From an uncultured Verrucomicrobia subdivision 3 bacterium (lineage in GTDB: Bacteria; Verrucomicrobiota; Verrucomicrobiia; Limisphaerales; UBA11358): a stretch of DNA of 33,948 bases. The notes under the pieces were generated by a model. The model was given only the letters and a program-made list of their open reading frames with translations, ran no database searches and was not told where the DNA came from. The DNA lies in contig CAILDU010000071.1 of the NCBI GenBank assembly GCA_903833055.1, forward strand, positions 1-33,948, written 5' to 3'. The number at the start of each line of letters is the position of its first letter. The first letter of the stretch is position 1. Shown here piece by piece: positions 24,490 to 31,596 of this stretch. Position numbers and translations under genes: made by a program.

Positions 24490-26042
24490 GGCAGCTTTCC
24501 GGTCAGCTTCGCGAGTTTTTGGCCGCGCGCAATTTCATTTCCATCGGCCAACACAATCAAACCCGTGCCGCGATTATATTTGGTTCCGTCTTTGTCCCAA
24601 ATAATCGTGAGCGTGTGGCCGTGATAATTCACGCCATCGAGACAAAAATAATTCCAAACACCATCCGGCAGCAGCGGGAAAATTTCCACAACATTGTCCG
24701 TGCGCGGAACGAGACCAACGACGCCAGCGATGACCAAATCTGCAAACGTCGAGTGATTGTAATAACGGCTGCGACCAGCTTTGCCGTTAATCCATTGGCC
24801 GGTGGTCTCGTCGAGATACTCGCCGATGTAAGGCTTGCCGTCGGCAGATTGGCTGTGGACGTAAGTGAGAAAAGCGTTGAAATAATTGGCTTTTGTGACG
24901 ACAGATTGCTTGTAGTCGCGCAGAAAATTCGCGAGCGCGTCAAGCGTTTGTGAAGTCGCAAACGGCCAGACTGCGCCGTCCCATTCACAGTGTCCGTAGC
25001 CATGTGTGCGAAAAAATGGACTGCGTCGCTCGGCAGTCGTAATTCCAAATGGCGCGGAAAAACCCTTGGCATCCGTCAGTTGATTCCATGCCGAGCTATA
25101 ATTTTTATTGTCGTCCGGCAACTCGAACATCCACGGAATAAAACCAATTTGTTCACGCACGTTGGAAAACGTTCTATTGGTGTGGACGACTTCAAAAAAA
25201 TTCGCGCTGTCGTTCCACAAAGTTTTTTGGACGAGTTTTTTTAATTGTGCAGCTTTGGAATCAAATTTATCGGCCAGTTTTTTGTTGCCCGCGAGCCGCG
25301 CGATTTTGGCGATGGCCTGCGCGTTGCCGAACATATAGCTGTTGATTGTTGGCCGAATATTTTTCTCCGTGCGCGAGCCGCTGATGGATTCTTCCATCGC
25401 GTCACGCACGTCGAACTGCCAGAAAAGTCCGCCCGCAATCTGCTTTTCATTTTCCCATTGGCGATAGTCGGCGACCAAATTATCGAGCAGCGAGAGCAGA
25501 AAAGTTTTGTCGCCGGTGACGAGATAACGCTGATACAGCGCGGCTTCCAGCCAACTGCTGTAACGATGCAACTGCTGGCGGTGATTGTCGTCGCGCAGCC
25601 AGTAACGGACATAATCGTCGAGATAATTCTGGTCGTGCAGCCAGCGGCCTTCGGCGATGTGAAAGCCGAGCGCGCTGCTGATGGGCTGCGGTTTCGTGAG
25701 AAATTCGGTGAGGACAAATCCGTTCGTGGTCTGCTCGATGTGTTTGCGGAATGACCACCAGCGGAAATAATAAATCTCTTCCACCTCCTTGTCCGGGCAT
25801 TCGAAAAACGGAATTTCCTTTTGCAACCAGCTCCAGGAGTCCGCGTTGGAAACGAAGTTGGTGACGTTTTCGTCTTCCATCGAATTAAAATGGGCGACGC
25901 AGTTTGAAAAATTTGCCGAATCCAAAACCGTCAAATTTCCGGCAAAGGAATTTTGAACCGCGAAATATGCGAAACACGCGAAATAAAAAAACATAGGCAA
26001 TTTGCCTTTCGCGTAGTTTGCATATTTCGCGGCAAGAATCAT
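24486..26042 (-). CDS. (Alpha/alpha)6-barrel glycosidase (MGH1/GH63-like)
   Basis: The 518-residue protein resembles MGH1-type/GH63-like (alpha/alpha)6 glycosidases: YYFRWWSFRKHI near residue 90, DAMEESISGSR then RPTINSYMFGNAQAIAKIAR mid-barrel, CEWDGAVWPFATSQTLDAL and a C-terminal beta segment LDGVNYHGHTL. Acidic residues in MEES and EWDG are the candidate catalytic pair. I kept the ATG at 26042 because it lies two bases after the aldolase stop (TAAAAATG). A second ATG, 16 codons later, starts the hydrophobic stretch directly. The N-terminus (AKYANYAKGKLP, then FFYFACFAYFAV) is encoded by both arms of an inverted repeat and looks like a working signal peptide. The substrate is not recognisable. 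Confidence 0.78.
   Translation of the reverse strand: MILAAKYANYAKGKLPMFFYFACFAYFAVQNSFAGNLTVLDSANFSNCVAHFNSMEDENVTNFVSNADSWSWLQKEIPFFECPDKEVEEIYYFRWWSFRKHIEQTTNGFVLTEFLTKPQPISSALGFHIAEGRWLHDQNYLDDYVRYWLRDDNHRQQLHRYSSWLEAALYQRYLVTGDKTFLLSLLDNLVADYRQWENEKQIAGGLFWQFDVRDAMEESISGSRTEKNIRPTINSYMFGNAQAIAKIARLAGNKKLADKFDSKAAQLKKLVQKTLWNDSANFFEVVHTNRTFSNVREQIGFIPWMFELPDDNKNYSSAWNQLTDAKGFSAPFGITTAERRSPFFRTHGYGHCEWDGAVWPFATSQTLDALANFLRDYKQSVVTKANYFNAFLTYVHSQSADGKPYIGEYLDETTGQWINGKAGRSRYYNHSTFADLVIAGVVGLVPRTDNVVEIFPLLPDGVWNYFCLDGVNYHGHTLTIIWDKDGTKYNRGTGLIVLADGNEIARGQKLAKLTGKLP
25958..26032. repeat. Imperfect inverted repeat (26-base arms) coding for a signal peptide
   Basis: The left arm 25958-25983 and right arm 26007-26032 match at 23 of 26 positions as reverse complements. 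The 23-base loop between them contains a smaller palindrome GGCAA-T-TTGCC (25996-26006). Each arm is built from ~9-base units (ACCGCGAAAT, ATGCGAAAC, ACGCGAAA) of the same type as the repeat at 16314-16342. The structure looks like a MITE- or REP-like palindrome. It lies within the first 29 codons of the glycosidase gene and keeps the frame open. Confidence 0.75.
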
Positions 26043-26044
26043 TT

Positions 26045-26971
26045 TTAGAGATTCAGTTTGGACAATTCGTTTTGGATTTCCTTCAAACGAGTTTTGACAA
26101 GTTCGCGTTCCGGTTCACGAAAACGATGAAACGGCTCGGCCATGAAATCATCACAAATACCAAGGCAATTCAGCGCGCATTTGATGCCTTTGATGATAGA
26201 GGACGAATGTTTGCCGATGCGGTAAAAGGAATCGCTGACGCGCTGGATTTGCTTTTGCAGTTCTTCAGCGCGGGCGAGATTTCCGGTGCGATAGGCTTCG
26301 ACAAGTTTGACGTAAAGTTTGGGAAACAGATTTGCGCCGCCGCTCACGCCGCCGTTGCCACCAATTTGAAGTGTGGCTAAAAGTTTTTCTTCCGGTCCGC
26401 ACAGCAACGGCCAGTCGGGACGATGCTGCTGGATGAGTTCGGCGGCGGATTTGAAATAATTCAAATCGCCGGAGCTATCTTTGAGGCCGATGATGCGCGG
26501 ATTGTCCATCGCGCGACGAATGGTGTCGGCCTCGATGTGAACTTTCGTCAACGCGGGCATGTTGTAAATGTAAAGCGGCAGCGGCAGTTCGGGAATGAGA
26601 TGGTCAAGGTATTCCTGCAACTCCGGTTGCGCTTCGGGCAAATAATATGGCGGCGCAAGCACGACGGCGTCCGCACCAAAATCAGCGGCGGCGCGCGCGA
26701 CGTTCACGGATTCGACAAACGCGGTGTCGGTGATGCCGACAAGAACGGGCACGCGCTTTTTGATTTGTTTGCAGACGCGTTCAATCAATTCGCGGCGCAG
26801 GCGATAACTCAAACTCGGGCCTTCGCCCGTTGTGCCGAGAATGAAAAGCCCATTCACACCACCGGACAAAATGTGTTCAATTAGTTTTTCCAAACCGGCC
26901 ACGTCAAGTTCGTCACGACCTTTCAACGGCGTGATCATCGGCGGGACAATTCCAGTCAAAGACGGTTTCAT
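26045..26971 (-). CDS. DapA/NAL-family aldolase (2-keto-3-deoxy sugar acid aldolase-like)
   Basis: This cytoplasmic (beta/alpha)8 enzyme of the dihydrodipicolinate synthase/N-acetylneuraminate lyase superfamily has 308 residues from the ATG at 26971. A TTG at 26995 would overlap the transporter gene. Class I aldolase hallmarks are present: Schiff-base Lys164 in GLKDSSGD, Tyr136 in YIYNMP and the GTTGEGPSL phosphate/carboxylate loop. In pectin and hexuronate loci such paralogues usually cleave or dehydrate 2-keto-3-deoxy-gluconate-type acids rather than making lysine precursors, so a role in uronate catabolism is likely. The start is one base after the MFS stop (TAAAATG), which supports coupling of uptake and breakdown. 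No regulatory or kinase gene for KDG is in the window. Confidence 0.86.
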   Translation of the reverse strand: MKPSLTGIVPPMITPLKGRDELDVAGLEKLIEHILSGGVNGLFILGTTGEGPSLSYRLRRELIERVCKQIKKRVPVLVGITDTAFVESVNVARAAADFGADAVVLAPPYYLPEAQPELQEYLDHLIPELPLPLYIYNMPALTKVHIEADTIRRAMDNPRIIGLKDSSGDLNYFKSAAELIQQHRPDWPLLCGPEEKLLATLQIGGNGGVSGGANLFPKLYVKLVEAYRTGNLARAEELQKQIQRVSDSFYRIGKHSSSIIKGIKCALNCLGICDDFMAEPFHRFREPERELVKTRLKEIQNELSKLNL

Positions 26972-26972
26972 T

Positions 26973-28211
26973 TTAAGTATTTTCAAAAGTTTCAACGCGC
27001 GGTTTCACCAATAAAATCAGGCCGACGCTCACCAAGGCTACTGCTGCGGACACCGCAAAGGCGATGGCAAATTTGACGTGATGATCGCGCATCCAGCCGA
27101 GTGCGACGGTCGCGCCCGCGCCGACGCTGATGCTGACGAGATTCATAAAACCGTAGCCGGTGGCGCGATGTTCAGGCCGCGCAATTTGGCAGAGGATGGG
27201 CATATTGTTGCAATCGAAAAATCCCCAGCCGAGGCCGAACAAAATCATCGCGCCAATCGCCACGGGTAAAGTCCACGCGTAACCGAGCAACAGCAACGCA
27301 GGCACGAGCAAGAATACACCGAGCGCGCTAGTGTAGATGCGTCCACGATTTGTTTTACGCATCCAAAAATCTGCAACTACGCCGCCTAGCAATACGCCGA
27401 CGAATGAAGCGATTTGAATATAGCCGGTCGCCGACAAACCGGCCGGACCTTGTTTCAAATTAAATGTGTCCGCGAGAAAAGTTGGCAGCCAGTTTTTTGT
27501 AACCCAACCGGCGATGGCGGGTAGCGTAAAATAAATTACCAAAACCCAAAACGCCGGTTGCGACCAGAGCGCAAAAAAAGTTTCAGAAATGGAAACGGAT
27601 TTTTTTGCAGCGGCATTTTTATTTTCAACCGACGCATCGCGTAAGGCCAAAATTAAAACTACGGCGTAAATAACTCCGGCCATTCCAAACCAAGTGAAAC
27701 AATTTCGCCACGAACTGGTTTGTGCGATGTAGCCGCCGATGCCGCCGAGCGCGAGGCCAACGTAAAGACCGCTTTGATGAATGCCAATCGCCTTCGCGCG
27801 CGTGCCGCCGGTGTGAAAATCCGCGATGAGTGCGAGCGCCGCAGGAATATAAAACGCCTCGCTGATGCCCATGAGCGCGCGGCACGTCAGCATTTGCGAA
27901 TACGTTTGCGCGTGGCCAGTCGCCCACGTCACCGCCGACCAGACAAACAAACTGCCAATGACCGTCCAACGACGATTAAATTTATCCGCGATAAACCCGC
28001 CGACCGGACTTAAAAGCGCGTAAACCCACATGAACACGGCCATGAGTGTGCCAAAATCCTGATCGTTCGCGATGCTCGGAATGTCGGCGCGAATCGAGGC
28101 GCGAATGGACGAAACCATCTGCCGGTCGAGGTAATTCAGCATCACCACCGGCCACAGCAACGCCACGACCGCCCATGCGTAGGAAGAAACTTTTTGCGCG
28201 CCGGTGTTCAC
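26973..28211 (-). CDS. MFS transporter, ACS-type (hexuronate transporter-like)
   Basis: The 412-residue protein has about 12 hydrophobic segments. Its N-terminus WPVVMLNYLDRQMVSSI and the loop GGFIADKFNRRWTVIG are typical of the anion:cation symporter branch (ExuT/GarP/sialate-like), with the helix-4 region CRALMGISEAFYIPAALALI. It would import hexuronates or related sugar acids across the inner membrane. Translation starts at GTG, which overlaps the stop of the pectate lyase gene as GTGA. Its position directly after three lyases and before the aldolase suggests galacturonate or unsaturated uronate as cargo. The exact ligand is inferred. Confidence 0.88.
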   Translation of the reverse strand: MNTGAQKVSSYAWAVVALLWPVVMLNYLDRQMVSSIRASIRADIPSIANDQDFGTLMAVFMWVYALLSPVGGFIADKFNRRWTVIGSLFVWSAVTWATGHAQTYSQMLTCRALMGISEAFYIPAALALIADFHTGGTRAKAIGIHQSGLYVGLALGGIGGYIAQTSSWRNCFTWFGMAGVIYAVVLILALRDASVENKNAAAKKSVSISETFFALWSQPAFWVLVIYFTLPAIAGWVTKNWLPTFLADTFNLKQGPAGLSATGYIQIASFVGVLLGGVVADFWMRKTNRGRIYTSALGVFLLVPALLLLGYAWTLPVAIGAMILFGLGWGFFDCNNMPILCQIARPEHRATGYGFMNLVSISVGAGATVALGWMRDHHVKFAIAFAVSAAVALVSVGLILLVKPRVETFENT

Positions 28212-29890
28212 TTCAAAGTGTTCACATTGCTCTGCAGATTTTTCCAGTCAATCTTCTTCGTCGGGTCGAGACCGGCGAGATACTTATCCATGACCGTGTA
28301 GCCGTCGCCTTGTAAATCTTTTTGCGCGAGCGCAACGTCGTTCACGTCCAAATTAAATTTCTTTTTCCACGAAAGCGGAATTCCATCCGCGCCTAAATCT
28401 TTGATCGGCTCGCCCTTGTAATCAGGATATCCGCCGACTTGCGAAATGTCCGTGATGATGCCTTTGCCAGCCTCGTAATCCACCTTGCCGGTTTTTGCTT
28501 CACGCGTAGCGCGTTCGTCCACGGAATCGCGCATCGGCAAAGCCGCGCCAGCATTGGCTAAAACCATTTCGCGCGCTTTCTTTGCAGATTGAATTTCAAT
28601 TACCGCCATCGGAAACGGATTCTTCGCACGGACTTTGGTGATCAGATTTTTGGTCGCATCACCGGCTTCGTAAGTCGGGTCTTCTTCCGTGCCGCCGCCT
28701 TTGAATTGGATGCCACCATTCCAATTATTTTTCGTCACCGCGTCGTTGCCTTCGACGATGTTGCCATCGGCAAACCATTTGCCGTAACGCACCGTCGGGT
28801 CGGGCTTGAACGTGGACGGCTGCGGCAAACCGATGCGATGACTCACCGCCGGAAGCGTCACCGGACCGGGCTGGTAATAATTATTGATGACGTTGACGCG
28901 GCTGCCCTGATCGCCGCCGTCGAGCGTGCGATGACGCCAGTTGAAAATCACGTTGTCCACGAAATTGAAATCGTAGCTCATGCCAATGCTCGGATTGCGG
29001 CCGGTGTCGCACGCAAAAAGATTGTGGTGAAAACTCGTGTTGTTGCCGCCCCATGTGCCGCCGAACGCGTGGCCGTAAGTGTTCAGCGCCTCGCTGGAAA
29101 TATTCCATTGCAGCGTGATGTTGAGCGTCGGATATTTCAAAAATTCCTTGCTGTCCTTCGGCTTGTAAACGTGGCGATACATCGAAAGATTTTCGTCCAA
29201 GCCCCAACTGCACGAGCAATGATCCACGATGATGTTGCCGATGGGTTGGCCGCCGAGACAATCGTCGCGGTCAAAAAGATTTGTCGCACCGCGCCGGAAT
29301 CTCATGTAGCGGATGACGACATCGTGCGTGTCCACGAGCGTGGAAAAACCCGCGATGCACACGCCGTCGCCGGGCGCGGTGTGACCGTCAATCGTGATAT
29401 ACGGCGCGAGAATGTGCAGCGGCTGCTTGAGATGAATGATGCCCGCAACGTTGAAAACCACGATGCGAGGTCCGGCAGATTCCACGGCTTCGCGAAAACT
29501 TCCCGCGCCAGCGTCTTCCAAATTCGTGACGACAAAAACTTTTCCGCCGCGTCCGCCGAAGGAAAATTTTCCGCCGCCTTCCGCGCCGGGAAACGCGGGA
29601 ACATTCGCCGACGGCAAATCGTTCGGGAAAATTGAGCGCGGCAAATACGGTTTGCCTTTCGTCGCCCACTCTTGAAGTTGCGGCTCCAATTTTTGCATGA
29701 GCTGTTCCTGATAGTCGTCCCAGCCTTTTTGTTCCGCTTTGGCGGCGGCGACTTGTTCCGGCGTCGGACGTTCGGCAGCGGGCATCCGCGAGATTTCCTT
29801 GTCCAGCATCAGCGCTTTGGCGGAAAATGAAACCGCCAAAGCGACAATCAATAAAGCATTGATTTTATTGGCTGAAAACGAATTTTTCAT
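28208..29890 (-). CDS. PL1-type pectate lyase (tandem paralogue B)
   Basis: I chose the ATG at 29890 (560 residues): it overlaps the previous stop as ATGA and starts a signal peptide (MKNSFSANKINALLIVALAV). A TTG at 29944 is less likely. A helical linker (~25-85) precedes the PL1 beta-helix (~88-470), with AFPGAEGGGKFSFGGRGG, HTAPGDGVCIAG, NIIVDHCSCSWGLDENLS (Ca-binding-type Asp) and HHNLFACDTGRNPSIGM, in which Arg298 is the probable catalytic base. The second Arg of the classical RmPRvR motif is not conserved. A C-terminal segment with DGIPLSWKKKF and DLQGDGYTVMDKYLAGLDP resembles a calcium-binding EF-hand/dockerin-like loop. It is closely similar throughout to the adjacent lyase at 29887-31596, so the two are a tandem duplication. 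Confidence 0.92.
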   Translation of the reverse strand: MKNSFSANKINALLIVALAVSFSAKALMLDKEISRMPAAERPTPEQVAAAKAEQKGWDDYQEQLMQKLEPQLQEWATKGKPYLPRSIFPNDLPSANVPAFPGAEGGGKFSFGGRGGKVFVVTNLEDAGAGSFREAVESAGPRIVVFNVAGIIHLKQPLHILAPYITIDGHTAPGDGVCIAGFSTLVDTHDVVIRYMRFRRGATNLFDRDDCLGGQPIGNIIVDHCSCSWGLDENLSMYRHVYKPKDSKEFLKYPTLNITLQWNISSEALNTYGHAFGGTWGGNNTSFHHNLFACDTGRNPSIGMSYDFNFVDNVIFNWRHRTLDGGDQGSRVNVINNYYQPGPVTLPAVSHRIGLPQPSTFKPDPTVRYGKWFADGNIVEGNDAVTKNNWNGGIQFKGGGTEEDPTYEAGDATKNLITKVRAKNPFPMAVIEIQSAKKAREMVLANAGAALPMRDSVDERATREAKTGKVDYEAGKGIITDISQVGGYPDYKGEPIKDLGADGIPLSWKKKFNLDVNDVALAQKDLQGDGYTVMDKYLAGLDPTKKIDWKNLQSNVNTLK

Positions 29891-31596
29891 TTGGTCAATT
29901 TTTCTCCAGCCAACGTGTTCACGTTGCTCTGAGCTTCTTTCCAATCAATCTTCTTCGTCGGGTCGAGGCCGTTCAGGAATTTTTCAATGACCGTGTAGCC
30001 GTCGCCTTGCAAATCTTTTTGCGCGATTGCAGCGTCATTCGCATCAAGCTTGAATTTATTTTTCCACCACAACGGAATGCCGTCCGCGCCGAAATCTTTG
30101 GACGGCTCGCCTTTGTAATCAGGATAGCCGCCAACCTGCGAAGGATCCGTGATGATGCCATCGCCCGCGATGCCAACATCGTTTTTGGCGAGACCCTTCA
30201 TCGGCGTCGGCGTAATTTTTTCGCCCTGCGACCAAACTTTTCCAGTCTTCACGGCTTTGATAATCCGCAAGTCAACCGGATCACGATGCGGCAAGGTTGC
30301 GCCGGCATTTTCCAAAACTAAATTGTAAGCGTCCTGCGCCGAAGTCACGGTCACAGTCGCCATCGGAAACGCTTTGTCCACGCGAACTTTTTCTATGAGC
30401 GCTTTGGTGGCGGCGGTGGCAGATGTGTCGGGATCATCTTTTGAACCGCCATTGGCAAATTGCACGCCGCCATTCCAATTGTCTTTTGTTACGTCGGTGT
30501 TGCCTTCGACAACATTGCCGGTGACGTAAGCTTTGCCGAAATACGAAATCAGATCCGGCTTTTTCGTTGTGGCTGACGGTTGAAAAACGCGATACGCAAT
30601 CGGACCGGGATTCACTGCCGGGCCAGGTTTGTAATAATTATTGATGATGTTGTAGGCGCTGTCCTTGTCGCCACCGTCCACCGTGCGATGACGCCAGTTG
30701 AACAGCACGTTGTTCACAAAATTAAAATCGTAAGTCATGCCAATGCTCGGATTGCGCGCCGTGTTGTTGGCAAAAAGATTGTGATGAAAACTGCTATTGC
30801 GTCCGCCCCACGTCGCGCCGAACGCGTGGTTGTAGGTGTTCAACGCCTCGCTGGAAATGTTCCATTGCAACGTGATATTGAGCGTCGGAAATTTTGCGTT
30901 CTCGCCATTGGTCTCGACGATGTGGCGATACATGGAAAGATTTTCGTCGCCGCCCCAACTGCACGAGCAATGGTCCACGATAATGTTGCCGATGGGATTG
31001 CCGCCGAGCGCATCGTCGCGGTCAAAAACGCTCGTATTGCCGCGACGAAATCTCATGTAGCGAATCACCACGTCGTGCGTGTCAATCAACGTGCTTTCGC
31101 CCGCGACACAGACGCCATCGCCCGGCGCGGTCTGGCCGGCAATAGTAAGATACGGCGCTTTGACGAACAGCGGCATCTTCAAATGAATGATGCCCGCGAC
31201 ATTGAAAACCACGATGCGCGGTCCGGCAGATTCGACGGCTTCGCGCAAAGTTCCTGGCCCGCTATCGTCGAGATTAGTGACGACAAAAACTTTTCCGCCG
31301 CGTCCGCCGAAGGTAAATTTTCCCGCGCCTTCCGCACCCGGAAACGCCGGAACTTCTGCCTGCGGCAAATCGGACGGAACCGCCGCGTTCACATAAAATG
31401 GCTTTCCTTTTTTCGCCCATTCCGCCAGTTGCGGTGCGATGTTCGTCAACACTTCCTGCTCATGCTGCTTCCACCCGGCCACGCGTTGCTTATCCGCGTC
31501 GCCCATCTGCGGCCAGCTTTCGCGGGCGAATCCCGTTGAGGCAGAAATCAAAACGGTTGAAAGAAAAGCTGCCGTTAAAATTGTGTTCGTTTTCAT
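29887..31596 (-). CDS. PL1-type pectate lyase (tandem paralogue A)
   Basis: This 569-residue protein has the signal peptide MKTNTILTAAFLSTVLISAS. Its layout equals that of the 28208-29890 protein: helical linker, PL1 beta-helix beginning AFPGAEGAGKFTFGGRGG, IAGQTAPGDGVCVAGEST, NIIVDHCSCSWGGDENLS, then HHNLFANNTARNPSIGM with catalytic-type Arg281, and a C-terminal DLQGDGYTVIEKFLNGLDP calcium-loop-like segment. It differs by an insertion around residues 455-480 (KVWSQGEKITPTPMKGLA). Both termini overlap the neighbouring genes by ATGA. It is expected to cleave polygalacturonate by beta-elimination outside the cytoplasm. Confidence 0.92.
   Translation of the reverse strand: MKTNTILTAAFLSTVLISASTGFARESWPQMGDADKQRVAGWKQHEQEVLTNIAPQLAEWAKKGKPFYVNAAVPSDLPQAEVPAFPGAEGAGKFTFGGRGGKVFVVTNLDDSGPGTLREAVESAGPRIVVFNVAGIIHLKMPLFVKAPYLTIAGQTAPGDGVCVAGESTLIDTHDVVIRYMRFRRGNTSVFDRDDALGGNPIGNIIVDHCSCSWGGDENLSMYRHIVETNGENAKFPTLNITLQWNISSEALNTYNHAFGATWGGRNSSFHHNLFANNTARNPSIGMTYDFNFVNNVLFNWRHRTVDGGDKDSAYNIINNYYKPGPAVNPGPIAYRVFQPSATTKKPDLISYFGKAYVTGNVVEGNTDVTKDNWNGGVQFANGGSKDDPDTSATAATKALIEKVRVDKAFPMATVTVTSAQDAYNLVLENAGATLPHRDPVDLRIIKAVKTGKVWSQGEKITPTPMKGLAKNDVGIAGDGIITDPSQVGGYPDYKGEPSKDFGADGIPLWWKNKFKLDANDAAIAQKDLQGDGYTVIEKFLNGLDPTKKIDWKEAQSNVNTLAGEKLTK

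Noticed and set aside
24486-26971. Possibility that the DapA-family gene is the lysine-pathway dapA
   Set aside because: The position between a hexuronate-type transporter and glycosidases in one coupled operon favours a sugar-acid aldolase; no lysine or peptidoglycan genes are nearby.
28589-31539. Two similar long + strand frames (348 and 319 codons) opposite the tandem lyases
   Set aside because: They resemble each other only because they mirror the two paralogous lyase genes; composition is not protein-like.
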